46,195 bases of DNA from an uncultured Roseburia sp. (GCA_947649645.1 CANSSP010000024.1:1-46195), one strand, 5' to 3'. Positions 7,274-15,468 are shown, counted from the stretch's first letter. The notes: generated from the letters alone by a model not told the origin. Numbers and translations are program-made.

Positions 7274-9061
7274 CTATTTTATCTTTTCAATCCCAAGAAT
7301 ATGTTTCTGCAGAATAACCAGATCCTTATTTGAAATTTTTCCGTCTCTGCCCGTATCGGCTGCCTCCAGCGAAGCACCGCTTAACGCTTCGATCCCAAGA
7401 ATATGTTTCTGGAGTAAGACGAGATCCACATTGGAGATTTTTCCGTCTCCATTAATATCCCCATAAACAACCGCTTCATCCGATGCCGCCGGCGGCTGTG
7501 TCTCTCCTCCCGCCGTCTGCTGTCTCGACACATGAATGGTATAGGTTCGCGTCTGGCCACTCTGTGACACACAATTTACCTGTACTGTATTATCACCAGA
7601 ATTCAGCGGATATTTCCCCGCTCCCGACACCGTTGATGTCGATGCCACCGGTTTTGCGCCCACATTCACGGCGTCTGTATCCGCCCCTACGATCATGGAA
7701 TATTCTGTGTTCGCCCCGTCAAACGCCGGTGTCAGAGTACCGCCGTCCACCGTAAGAGCCGCAAGATAATTATTCGGATTTCCGGTATCCTGAAATCCCA
7801 CCGGCGACTCCGGCATATTCTGGTAGACCGGTATCCGGAATACAAATGCCTGGCTCTTATCGGTATAAGCCTTTGCCATACTGCTGCCCTCGCTGATTGC
7901 AGCCATAAGATTCGTCATATACTGATGCGAATACAGGCTGTTTTTGTAGACAACGTTAAATTTCTGAAAATAGATTGTGTTCTGACCCTTCTTCACATAA
8001 CTGTCCGCTACAATCTTACCGCCGCCCGTAATGGACTTATAAATAGAATTCCACCCCTGCGTTTTCGCATACGCAAGTCCGTTTGAGGCCGCAGACGCCG
8101 TCACTGTGGTAAACGCCCTCACATTAAAATAATTATAGTATCCCGCATAACCGGTATTTTTTCCGCTGATCAGAGGACTTGTCCCTCTTGCCCCCTGCTC
8201 CTGTCTGCACCGCGCGGCAAGGTGATAAGGACTTACGGAAAGACTCCTGCCAAGTTCCAGAAATGTCTGTGCATAACTTCTTACGGCTCCGTCCGTATCG
8301 GTATAATTTCCCGCCATAAAACTGTTTGCCAGAATGCCTTCTACCCCTGCAAGATTCTGATACGGCTCCGCCTCCAGTGTCTCAAACTGAAAAATATTCG
8401 TTTCATCCAGAAAATTGCGCGGATCCATACAGTATGCGATAAATTCCGTGGAAGCGCAGACCCAGCCCGCCCCGTCATATCCATACCACTTATTCGTCGC
8501 CCAGTTATAGGCTGCCCCGTCCGTCGCCTTCCTCGCATCGTTTACCGAAGACTGCACCAGATTTTTTCCGGCCACACTCTCTTTTTCCACCGAAGTCTTC
8601 CAGTCCAGCCCGGTCACCACCGGAACAAACTGCCAGTCCGGATATTTGCGGTGCAGTGCCAGAAGCGGCTGTGCATAGCTCGCCGGAAATCCCGCCGCCT
8701 CAAGCGCCGCGAGATATTCCGCATCCGCCGCACTGACCTCGGCAAAGGCCACAAGATCCGACCGGATATACCCCGTCTGCTGTCCCGAAAACCGAATCTG
8801 ATACCAGATATACCCGTCGGCTCCCGCCGCCTCATCCGTGACCGTGACCGCCGTCCCCGCGCCAAGCGACGTGATCACCTCGCCATCGACCGGCGCCTTT
8901 CGGACCCGCGCTCCCTGACTGACCGATGCCGGGCGCTCCGTGTATGCATAAGCAATACCCGAAAAATAACAAAAGGAGATACAAACAACTGCCAGGGATA
9001 TACCGATGGCAGTCGTCGTGTTTCCATTCTTTCTATTCTTCTTATCTATTGTGCATTTCAT
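7274..9061 (-). CDS. Secreted N-acetylglucosaminidase with SH3, cadherin-like and dockerin domains
   Basis: 595 residues from the chosen start. A signal peptide or anchor lies at about 14-40. A bacterial SH3 domain (about 43-108, ARVRKAPVDG to TGYIRSDLV) precedes a glucosaminidase-type catalytic domain (about 135-400) with the likely catalytic glutamate E288 in RCRQEQG and the conserved YYNYFNVRAF. A cadherin-like domain follows (about 432-512). The C-terminus is a type I-like dockerin (about 533-590) with two calcium loops, DINGDGKISNVD and DTGRDGKISNKD, each followed by LQKHILGIE. The predicted role is cleavage of peptidoglycan glycan strands at the cell surface. I chose 9061 because a GAGAGG-type SD precedes it and a strong promoter lies at 9104-9132; the longer frame to 9286 runs back through that promoter. 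It is co-transcribed with the cohesin-like gene. Confidence 0.9.
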   Translation of the reverse strand: MKCTIDKKNRKNGNTTTAIGISLAVVCISFCYFSGIAYAYTERPASVSQGARVRKAPVDGEVITSLGAGTAVTVTDEAAGADGYIWYQIRFSGQQTGYIRSDLVAFAEVSAADAEYLAALEAAGFPASYAQPLLALHRKYPDWQFVPVVTGLDWKTSVEKESVAGKNLVQSSVNDARKATDGAAYNWATNKWYGYDGAGWVCASTEFIAYCMDPRNFLDETNIFQFETLEAEPYQNLAGVEGILANSFMAGNYTDTDGAVRSYAQTFLELGRSLSVSPYHLAARCRQEQGARGTSPLISGKNTGYAGYYNYFNVRAFTTVTASAASNGLAYAKTQGWNSIYKSITGGGKIVADSYVKKGQNTIYFQKFNVVYKNSLYSHQYMTNLMAAISEGSSMAKAYTDKSQAFVFRIPVYQNMPESPVGFQDTGNPNNYLAALTVDGGTLTPAFDGANTEYSMIVGADTDAVNVGAKPVASTSTVSGAGKYPLNSGDNTVQVNCVSQSGQTRTYTIHVSRQQTAGGETQPPAASDEAVVYGDINGDGKISNVDLVLLQKHILGIEALSGASLEAADTGRDGKISNKDLVILQKHILGIEKIK

Positions 9062-9103
9062 CCTTTTCCTCTCAAAGAAACCAAAACATGGCAATTCCGT
9101 TTC

Positions 9104-9132
9104 ATTATATGAGATAATCCGGCATGCGTCAA
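9104..9132 (-). promoter_or_regulatory. Promoter of the glucosaminidase / cohesin / clpC cluster
   Basis: On the minus strand, TTGACG (9127-9132), a 17-nt spacer, and a perfect TATAAT (9104-9109), about 45 bp ahead of the chosen start at 9061. It also rules out the longer N-terminal extension. Confidence 0.8.
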
Positions 9133-9140
9133 CTATAAAG

Positions 9141-9359
9141 TCAATTACTTTCCATCCGGCCGTAATCACAATTCGTGAGAAGAAGAAGCGCCAGAAACAG
9201 CCCCCACAGAATACAGATGCCTCCGATAAACAGATGTACATTATTCCCTGTGAGAGGAATCCCGATAAACGCGAGCCCTCCTGCAATCATTCCAAACGAC
9301 TCGATCAGCGCAATGACGGCGCAGACCACAATTTTTCCTGGGCAGATAGTCTCTTTCAT
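9141..9359 (-). CDS. Small two-helix membrane protein
   Basis: 72 residues. Two hydrophobic helices (about 8-30 and 37-57) are separated by a short turn (PLTGNN), with a short polar tail. I do not recognise the family. The start at 9359 has GGAGGA 6 nt upstream. Its ATG overlaps the stop of the preceding HAD gene in an ATGA arrangement, so translation is probably coupled and the pair is one operon. Confidence 0.75.
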   Translation of the reverse strand: MKETICPGKIVVCAVIALIESFGMIAGGLAFIGIPLTGNNVHLFIGGICILWGLFLALLLLTNCDYGRMESN

Positions 9360-9706
9360 AAATTCCTCCTCCCGTCTGGCGCCACACACCACGGAGCGCA
9401 TGCCTTATCGTCAATATAAAGATCCGCTGATATCTTGCGCGACTCCGTCCCGTACCACTCCATAATCTCCGGCACATTTTCATTGACCGCGTCAAATTCC
9501 AGCCCATATCCCCTGCACCATGCCAGAGCCTCCCCAAGAGCCCCGCCGCAGCGGCAGGTCCACAAAATCACCCGGTTTCCCTGCTCCCGCGCCCGTCTCA
9601 GAAAACGGATTAGCGGCATATTTGGCATTCCGATCTGTGGATAGCTGTCTGTGCACAAAGTTCCGTCAAAGTCCACTGCAATAATCCTGATTTCCCTTTC
9701 ATCCAT
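9356..9706 (-). CDS. Short HAD-like hydrolase
   Basis: 116 residues. The N-terminus carries the HAD nucleophile motif DFDGT, then a motif II candidate (VILWTC) and a late acidic pair (YIDDKA). It is short and lacks a cap domain, resembling small phage-type or housekeeping HAD proteins of unknown substrate. The start at 9706 has GAGGAGG 9-10 nt upstream; the frame extends upstream to 9724 without support. It overlaps the small membrane protein gene by 4 nt. Confidence 0.8.
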   Translation of the reverse strand: MDEREIRIIAVDFDGTLCTDSYPQIGMPNMPLIRFLRRAREQGNRVILWTCRCGGALGEALAWCRGYGLEFDAVNENVPEIMEWYGTESRKISADLYIDDKACAPWCVAPDGRRNL

Positions 9707-9830
9707 GATATCTTCCCTCCTCATGCAGCAAAATGTACCCGGGCCGCATACACCGGAACGGTGATTTCCCTATGCGCCCTGCTCTTTCATTCAAATTGCA
9801 ATCGTTACCAGTCCATTATCGCATATCACG

Positions 9831-9848
9831 TGTCCAATAATATGGACA
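9831..9848. repeat. Small inverted repeat TGTCCA-N6-TGGACA
   Basis: A 6-bp perfect inverted repeat directly beside the radical SAM terminator and upstream of the HAD operon. It could be an operator or simply part of the terminator region. Confidence 0.4.
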
Positions 9849-9882
9849 TAAAAAAATCGCCACCATTCAAAAGTGACGATTT
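9849..9882 (-). terminator. Rho-independent terminator of the purine operon
   Basis: On the minus strand, a 10-bp stem (9873-9882 with 9854-9863, one G-U pair) and a 9-nt loop are followed by a run of seven T. It lies 25 bp beyond the radical SAM stop codon. Confidence 0.88.
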
Positions 9883-9907
9883 CTTTACATTTATAGTCGA
9901 TGAATAT

Positions 9908-10822
9908 TCATTTATCTGACTTTCTCAGAACGCCCTCCCCGTCAAACTGTGGGATAAAGCTCTCTTTTGCCGTCTCTCCCTCCTGGATAAAACCGCACTC
10001 GACACCGATTCCGATTGCATAGCGGACGACCGATTCATACTCACGCCGTGTGACCCTGCGGTTGATCTCGGGGTATTCCACAAGCCCCGGCATGGGTGTA
10101 AACTGATTCAGAATACTCAAATAAATGGTGTTTTTGTACGTCTCAAAGAGATAACGGATCACATTTTTTGCATCTGCGACACACCCAGGCAGAACGAGAA
10201 CCCGCACGATCGTCCCACTCTCCATCAGCCCATCCTCATTCCCGCCGGAAAATATGGCCGGACCGGTCTGGCGCACCATTTCTGCCAGCGCAGCCTTCGC
10301 AATCTCACTGTAATCTTCTGCATGGGAGTAGGCCGCACTAAGGGCGGGATCCATATATTTAAAGTCGGGCAGATAAATGTCGATCAGCCCTTCAAGCCGA
10401 CGAAGCGTATCTGCTTTTTCATAACCTCCGGTGTTGTAGACAACCGGCAGGGAAAGTCCCTGGTCCTTTGCCCTTATAAGCGCCCTGGCCACCCCTGGTA
10501 CGAAATGCCCCGCCGTAACCAGATTAATATTGCAGGCGCCTTTTTCCTGCAGTTCCAGAAAAATCGCGGCCAGACGCTCCTCCGATATCACCGTTCCTGC
10601 CGCACCGGCCGCAATCTCTTTGTTCTGGCAGAACACACAGCGCAGGGCGCAGCCGGAAAAGAAAACCGTCCCCGAACCGTTTTCTCCGGAAATACACGGC
10701 TCTTCCCAGTAATGAAGGGCGGCCCGCGCGACCTTTACTTCCCACGTCTGGCCACAGACGCCCGTCTGCCCCGATCCGCGCCGGACACCGCAGTTTCTCG
10801 GGCACAGTGTACATTGCTTCAT
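9908..10822 (-). CDS. Radical SAM protein, PflA/PflX-like (COG1313 type)
   Basis: 304 residues from ATG at 10822 (GTG at 10825 is also possible). The N-terminus has an extra cysteine cluster (CTLCPRNC, then GVCGQ). The radical SAM 4Fe-4S motif CALRCVFC (CxxxCxxC) follows in FFSGCALRC. The rest is a TIM-barrel-like body with NTGGY and LPDFKYMD, typical of the PflX-type branch of pyruvate formate-lyase activase homologues, whose substrate is generally unknown. It starts 12 nt after the AICAR transformylase stop and ends at a strong terminator, so it is the third gene of the purine operon. No glycyl-radical enzyme is encoded nearby, so a true activase role is unsupported here. Confidence 0.88.
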   Translation of the reverse strand: MKQCTLCPRNCGVRRGSGQTGVCGQTWEVKVARAALHYWEEPCISGENGSGTVFFSGCALRCVFCQNKEIAAGAAGTVISEERLAAIFLELQEKGACNINLVTAGHFVPGVARALIRAKDQGLSLPVVYNTGGYEKADTLRRLEGLIDIYLPDFKYMDPALSAAYSHAEDYSEIAKAALAEMVRQTGPAIFSGGNEDGLMESGTIVRVLVLPGCVADAKNVIRYLFETYKNTIYLSILNQFTPMPGLVEYPEINRRVTRREYESVVRYAIGIGVECGFIQEGETAKESFIPQFDGEGVLRKSDK

Positions 10823-10834
10823 CACTGCCTGCGC

Positions 10835-12013
10835 CTAGTGATGAAACAGGCGGATTCCGGTAAACGCCATTACCATCCCATATTTGTCACAGGTTCCGAT
10901 CACATGATCGTCACGAATGGAACCGCCGGGCTGTGCCACATATTCCACACCGCTCCTGTGTGCACGCTCAATATTGTCCCCAAACGGGAAAAATGCGTCT
11001 GACCCAAGGGAAACCCCCGCATTTTTATCCAGCCATGCACGCTTTTCGTCCGCGGTAAACACCGGCGGCTTTTTGGTGAAAATTTCCTCCCACGCCCCAT
11101 CGGCGAGCACGTCCATATAATCCTCCCCGATATACAGGTCAATTGCATTGTCCCGGTCCGCGCGTCTGATGCTGTCTTTAAACGGCAGAGAAAGCACCTG
11201 CGGGGACTGACGCAGCCACCAGTTGTCCGCCTTCTGGCCTGCAAGCCTCGTACAGTGGATGCGCGACTGCTGGCCCGCTCCGATGCCGACGGCCTGTCCG
11301 CCTTTTACATAGCAGACAGAATTGGACTGCGTATATTTTAATGTAATCATCGCAATTGCCAGATCAATCCGCGCCTCCTCCGGAAGCTCCTTATTTTTCG
11401 TCACGATCTTGTCAAAGAAATGTCCGTCGATGGAAAGCTCGTTTCTTCCCTGCTCAAAGGTAATGCCAAATACTTCTTTGCGCTCAGTCTCACGCGGAAC
11501 ATAGGCCGGGTCGATCTCAATCACATTGTAACTGCCGTTCTTTTTTTCCTTAAGGATGGCAAGCGCTTCCTCGGTGTATCCCGGCGCAATCACGCCGTCG
11601 GAGACCTCTCTTTTGATGACAAGCGCCGTCTCCCTGTCGCAGACATCGGAAAGAGAGATAAAATCGCCAAAAGAGGACATGCGATCGGCTCCCCGCGCGC
11701 GGATATAAGCATTGGCAAGCGGCGTAAATTCAACGTCCATATCATCTACCCAGTAAATCCTGCGCTCCACCTCCGTGAGCGGAAGACCTACAGCCGCGCC
11801 TGCCGGGGAAACATGCTTAAATGAAGCGGCGGCCGGAAGGCCGGTCGCTCTTTTTAACTCGCTGACAAGCTGCCAGCCATTGAACGCGTCCAGAAAATTG
11901 ATGTATCCCGGTTTTCCACACAGCACCCTGATCGGAAGCTCCCCGTCCTCCATATAAATCCGGGACGGCTTCTGATTCGGGTTGCACCCATATTTTAACT
12001 CCAGTTCTCTCAT
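10835..12013 (-). CDS. Stand-alone AICAR transformylase (PurH-type, lacks IMP cyclohydrolase domain)
   Basis: 392 residues. The enzyme transfers a formyl group from 10-formyl-tetrahydrofolate to AICAR, the penultimate step of de novo purine synthesis. It begins directly at the transformylase half (LKYGCNPNQKPSRIY) and contains the conserved FKHVSPAGAAVG, KYTQSNSVCYVKGGQAVGIGAGQQSR and GSIRDD segments in order. The N-terminal MGS-like cyclohydrolase domain of normal PurH (about 200 residues) is absent. The missing last step is supplied by the PurO-like gene immediately upstream, 28 bp away. An AAGGA SD precedes the start. Confidence 0.93.
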   Translation of the reverse strand: MRELELKYGCNPNQKPSRIYMEDGELPIRVLCGKPGYINFLDAFNGWQLVSELKRATGLPAAASFKHVSPAGAAVGLPLTEVERRIYWVDDMDVEFTPLANAYIRARGADRMSSFGDFISLSDVCDRETALVIKREVSDGVIAPGYTEEALAILKEKKNGSYNVIEIDPAYVPRETERKEVFGITFEQGRNELSIDGHFFDKIVTKNKELPEEARIDLAIAMITLKYTQSNSVCYVKGGQAVGIGAGQQSRIHCTRLAGQKADNWWLRQSPQVLSLPFKDSIRRADRDNAIDLYIGEDYMDVLADGAWEEIFTKKPPVFTADEKRAWLDKNAGVSLGSDAFFPFGDNIERAHRSGVEYVAQPGGSIRDDHVIGTCDKYGMVMAFTGIRLFHH

Positions 12014-12041
12014 TGATCTGATTCCTTTCCGGCCAGGCCGC

Positions 12042-12755
12042 CTATTTATTTTTATTTACAATGCGTGTCTCATATTTTCCGGTCTCAATCTCAATATAGC
12101 GGACAAACAGCGACACCTTATTTTCCGCATTCAGATTCTCCCAGACAAGCTTCGTAAAATCGTCGATATCACCGTCGACTGCGACACGCGCAGGCTCCCC
12201 CTCAAAGCTCGGCAGGGGATCGCCGTCCCCCATATAGGTGTGAATAAAATGTGCCTCCCCCGCCAGCGGATTCTCATATGCAAAGGTAAAACGGCTGCAC
12301 GAATCCGGATTGCCGTCGCTGCTCTTTAAAATCGACATGGCATAATTGTATGTCCCGTTTTCGATGTGCAGAATACCGGAAATGCGCGGCGTATAATTCG
12401 GCGCATCCGGCTCAAATTCTCTGGTGCGCAGCGCCTGCTCAAAGGTCTGCTGCCGGTCCATCATCGCATAAATGGTATCGGTCTGGTCTCCGTTTGTCAC
12501 AATCGTCTTATTTCCAAGAACACGCACCGGAGCGTAGATCACCAGGCTCGGGTCTGTCAGCTTCGCAGGATCAAATGCCTGCGTGCGGATCCCCTCACCG
12601 TCTTCCACAAAGATCCGGTTGCGGCTGTTTACGCTCCGCCCCATAATAAAATATGCGGCCACGGCATATTTTCCGTCGGCTGATTTTCCGATGACAATTC
12701 CTCTCCCCGGATACGCATTGCCGGAAAGCTCTTTTTTCAATGACATCATCTGCAT
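12042..12755 (-). CDS. purO: IMP cyclohydrolase, archaeal PurO type
   Basis: 237 residues matching the PurO fold family (PF07826), which closes FAICAR to IMP, the last step of purine synthesis. Recognisable segments are YPGRGIVIGKS near the N-terminus, AAYFIMGRSVNSRNR, and the C-terminal RYIEIETGKYETRIV. PurO was first described in archaea and is unrelated to the cyclohydrolase half of PurH. The start at 12755 has AAGGAG 8-9 nt upstream. It is the first gene of an operon with AICAR transformylase, so the pair replaces bifunctional PurH. A strong promoter lies at 12813-12841; no purine riboswitch or PurBox was seen in the roughly 50-nt leader. Confidence 0.9.
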   Translation of the reverse strand: MQMMSLKKELSGNAYPGRGIVIGKSADGKYAVAAYFIMGRSVNSRNRIFVEDGEGIRTQAFDPAKLTDPSLVIYAPVRVLGNKTIVTNGDQTDTIYAMMDRQQTFEQALRTREFEPDAPNYTPRISGILHIENGTYNYAMSILKSSDGNPDSCSRFTFAYENPLAGEAHFIHTYMGDGDPLPSFEGEPARVAVDGDIDDFTKLVWENLNAENKVSLFVRYIEIETGKYETRIVNKNK

Positions 12756-12812
12756 CGATTCTTCTCCTTTACCTGTGTGGCACTGCTGCCCTTATTCCAT
12801 TTTGTCACAAAC

Positions 12813-12841
12813 ATACTACCATAAGCTCCGGTGATTTTCAA
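12813..12841 (-). promoter_or_regulatory. Promoter of the purO operon
   Basis: On the minus strand, TTGAAA (12836-12841), a 17-nt spacer, and TAGTAT (12813-12818). It sits between the diguanylate cyclase stop and purO. Confidence 0.72.
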
Positions 12842-12852
12842 CCGGATTGAAC

Positions 12853-14235
12853 TCACGCCCTCTCGGGAGCACACGCATTTATCACGTAACAGGCACGACC
12901 GTTTTCTTTTGCTTTGTACAAAAGCCTGTCTGTCTCTGTCAGCAAGTGCTCCACCTTCTGTGGAAAAACAAACTGATACGCACCGATGCTGCAGCTTATT
13001 TTTCTTTCGGACAGCACGGCGGAAATTACTTCAAGAAACTGGTCCAGCCGCTCTTTCATCTCCCGCTGCGTGATCTGCCCCTCAACAATCACGGCAAATT
13101 CATCTCCCCCGATCCTGCCCACTTTTCCGTCCGGCCCGAAAATACCGTGCAGATTCGCCGCAATCTCTCTTAAAACCTTATCTCCGACCGCATGTCCGAA
13201 CGTATCATTGACCGCCTTAAAATAATCCACATCCACAAACAAAAACCACCCTGTTCTTTTCTGGCCGGCACCGTTTTCTTTCTCTGCTTTTTCGCAGTAA
13301 TAAAAAAACATTCTTCTTCCCATCACGCCGGTCAGCTCGTCCAGCTCCACCCTGTACTCTTTGTAGGTCATATACTTATAGACATACAACAGCAGAATGA
13401 CTGAGATACCGTTCAGCGACAGCGAAGCCACCAGAAACTGCATCTGCAGATGCAGAAGATCCCCGGAAATCAGATCGGATACCACCACACCGTGCCGCCC
13501 CAGCATATAAGATTCCCTTTCGGAAAAATAGACTGCCGCCAGAACCGCCATACCCAGCACAAAAAATTCAAACACAGTCAGAAGCAGATTCATATTGCGG
13601 GACGCATAAGGATTATTGACAGACTGGTCGATACACATCTTAATGTTTTGTATGGTATTACTGTGATAGACTGCCCAGGACAATTCAACGGTGATGACAC
13701 AGATTATTGCAAAAACCACGTCATCCCAGTCCAGGTGAAACGCAGAATAGTAGTGATACCCAAGTTCCGGAAATAATGTTCCCATCGCAGTATAGACAAT
13801 CAGCGAATGTACTTTGGGCGCAATCACGGAAATCGCACCGATCAAAAGACACCGATGCTCTCTTTTTCCGGCAGCCCGGAACGCAAATCCGATAATAAGC
13901 CCGAACAGCATCCGCGTCCCCACACTCAGCAAAACACTGTTGACCGGAGCGCCGCTGAAAAAAGGAGAAAATACTGCGTCCCCCTGCATGACATAAGAAG
14001 CAGACGCTTTGTACATACTGGAAACACCAAAAGCGAGACCGACGGATACGGACTGCACCGGGCCAAAAAGACAGCCTGCAACCAGCATCGGCAGATACGC
14101 TATGGTAACAGATATCGGCGGTATATGTAAAAATCCCAGAAAAGTAAACGACATTAAAAATTCAACCGCAATCAGCAGCAAGAAAAAATAGCGGTCAAAA
14201 CAGGAATCTCCCCACAGCTTTTTTATTGTTTTCAT
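12853..14235 (-). CDS. Membrane diguanylate cyclase with ECF S-component-like sensor
   Basis: 460 residues. About 15-190 form several hydrophobic helices with the pattern of ECF vitamin-transporter S components (FLHIPPISVTIAYLPM, LVAGCLFGPVQSVSVGLAFG). A second membrane part (about 215-290) follows, then a GGDEF domain with DELTGVMGRR, FVDVDYFKAVNDTFGH and intact GGDEF at 376-380, which predicts c-di-GMP synthesis. The inhibitory RxxD I-site five residues before GGDEF is absent, so product inhibition is not expected. The start at 14235 has GGGAGG upstream; the frame to 14280 adds an unsupported N-terminus. It has its own promoter at 14300-14328. The sensed ligand is unknown. Confidence 0.88.
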   Translation of the reverse strand: MKTIKKLWGDSCFDRYFFLLLIAVEFLMSFTFLGFLHIPPISVTIAYLPMLVAGCLFGPVQSVSVGLAFGVSSMYKASASYVMQGDAVFSPFFSGAPVNSVLLSVGTRMLFGLIIGFAFRAAGKREHRCLLIGAISVIAPKVHSLIVYTAMGTLFPELGYHYYSAFHLDWDDVVFAIICVITVELSWAVYHSNTIQNIKMCIDQSVNNPYASRNMNLLLTVFEFFVLGMAVLAAVYFSERESYMLGRHGVVVSDLISGDLLHLQMQFLVASLSLNGISVILLLYVYKYMTYKEYRVELDELTGVMGRRMFFYYCEKAEKENGAGQKRTGWFLFVDVDYFKAVNDTFGHAVGDKVLREIAANLHGIFGPDGKVGRIGGDEFAVIVEGQITQREMKERLDQFLEVISAVLSERKISCSIGAYQFVFPQKVEHLLTETDRLLYKAKENGRACYVINACAPERA

Positions 14236-14299
14236 TTTCAGCCTCCCCCTCTGATCATCCCGGCCCCCGTACGTTCCCATCGCGAAAGATAGTTGACTG

Positions 14300-14328
14300 A
14301 TTGTATCCTATTTTCGCGTAAAAGTCAA
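14300..14328 (-). promoter_or_regulatory. Promoter of the ECF-GGDEF gene within an inverted repeat
   Basis: On the minus strand, TTGACT (14323-14328), a 17-nt spacer, and TACAAT (14300-14305). Copies of CGCGAAA and TTTCGCG at 14281-14287 and 14312-14318 flank the -10 as an inverted repeat, a possible operator overlapping the promoter. Confidence 0.72.
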
Positions 14329-14410
14329 TAAAAGCTCCCTTTGCCCCAGGCAGCCGCATGATTTTCGCTTAATTTTATTTGCAAGCCGTTTCAAAAAGGA
14401 GTAAACTGAA

Positions 14411-15400
14411 ATGAAAATATATCGGAAAGGAAGCATTCTCATGAAAGATCAGCTGCTCTGCTACAGCGTCGGCCCCCTGCTCTACTGCCCCGCAAACAGC
14501 AGAAATATCGTTTCATCTATTGTAAATGAAAACTTCGGGAAACAATTTTCTCTGGCGCTTTGTCTGGAAGATACCATAAGGGACGACCGTGTGGAAGAAG
14601 CGGAGGAAATACTCCTCGCATCCGTCCGGGATATCGCCAGGACGCGCGAAACCGTCTCCTTTTTTCTCCCCAGGATTTTTATCCGCGTAAGGCGCCACGG
14701 GCAGATCCCCTCGCTTCTGTCACGTCTTGGCGCCGCCGGAAAGCTGATTACCGGGTTTATCCTCCCGAAGTTTTCCCTGGAAAATGCCGACGCCTACATC
14801 GATGCGGCTCTTGCGGCAAATGAATCGTCCGAATCCCCGGTTTACATCATGCCAATCTTTGAGAGCCCTTCTATTATCCACCTTGGGGAAAGAGAACAGA
14901 TTCTGTACGCGCTGAAAGAGAAACTTGACCGCATCAGTGAACTGGTGTTAAATATCCGCGTCGGCGGAAACGACCTCTGTCATCGTTTCGGCTTCCGCAG
15001 ACACAGCAACGAATCCATTCACAGCATCCGCCCGGTCGCAAATATTCTTTCCGATATCGTCACTGTCTTTGGCATGGACTATGTGGTTTCCGGCCCGGTG
15101 TGGGAATACTACAATGGGGAAAACTGGGAGATCGGACTGAAAAACGAACTGGAAGAAGACAGGCTCTGCGGCTTTATCGGAAAAACAGTCATCCACCCAA
15201 AACAGATCGATCTCGTCAACGCCGCTTATAAAGTATCGCGGCGTGATCTGGAAGACGCAAAGTCCATCTTAGACTGGGACAGCAGTTATCACTCGCTCGT
15301 CTCCGGCAGCACCGCAGGAGAACGGATGAATGAATTTAAGACCCACAGCAACTGGGCGAAAAAGACACTTCTGCTCTCCAGGGCATACGGCGTCCGGTGA
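14411..15400 (+). CDS. HpcH/HpaI aldolase / citrate lyase beta-like C-C lyase of the Ter biosynthetic module
   Basis: 329 residues. The opening (CYSVGPLLYCPANSRNI) and LALCLEDTI resemble the CitE-like C-C bond lyase family, TIM-barrel enzymes acting on CoA- or carboxylate-type substrates. Later conserved features are FIRVR, a long central barrel, IRVGGNDL and the late KTVIHPKQI, the segment that helps form the CitE-type active site. This branch occurs with TerD, PRTase-TRSP and StiP genes in bacterial Ter loci, and those partners are on the opposite strand here beyond 20307. ATG at 14411 has AAGGAG 9 nt upstream; ATG at 14441 also has an AAGGAA SD and fits family length equally well. One of only two genes on the plus strand. 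Confidence 0.85.
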   Translation: MKIYRKGSILMKDQLLCYSVGPLLYCPANSRNIVSSIVNENFGKQFSLALCLEDTIRDDRVEEAEEILLASVRDIARTRETVSFFLPRIFIRVRRHGQIPSLLSRLGAAGKLITGFILPKFSLENADAYIDAALAANESSESPVYIMPIFESPSIIHLGEREQILYALKEKLDRISELVLNIRVGGNDLCHRFGFRRHSNESIHSIRPVANILSDIVTVFGMDYVVSGPVWEYYNGENWEIGLKNELEEDRLCGFIGKTVIHPKQIDLVNAAYKVSRRDLEDAKSILDWDSSYHSLVSGSTAGERMNEFKTHSNWAKKTLLLSRAYGVR

Positions 15401-15468
15401 AACCGGCAGCGGCAGATGCTCCGGCACCTTATGAAAACAGAGTATCCGCCGGATCTTTCAAAAGCTGT

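Noticed and set aside
8222..9112. 296-residue open frame on the plus strand
   Set aside because: It lies antisense over the glucosaminidase gene, is extremely Arg/Ile-rich with no recognisable domain and no ribosome binding site. The opposite strand has clear SH3 and catalytic motifs.
9062..9286. N-terminal extension of the glucosaminidase
   Set aside because: It would run through a perfect-spacing promoter at 9104-9132 and precede an obvious signal peptide; SD supports 9061.
12756..12852. Purine riboswitch or PurBox before purO
   Set aside because: The leader is only about 50 nt after the predicted start site and shows no riboswitch core or repressor box.
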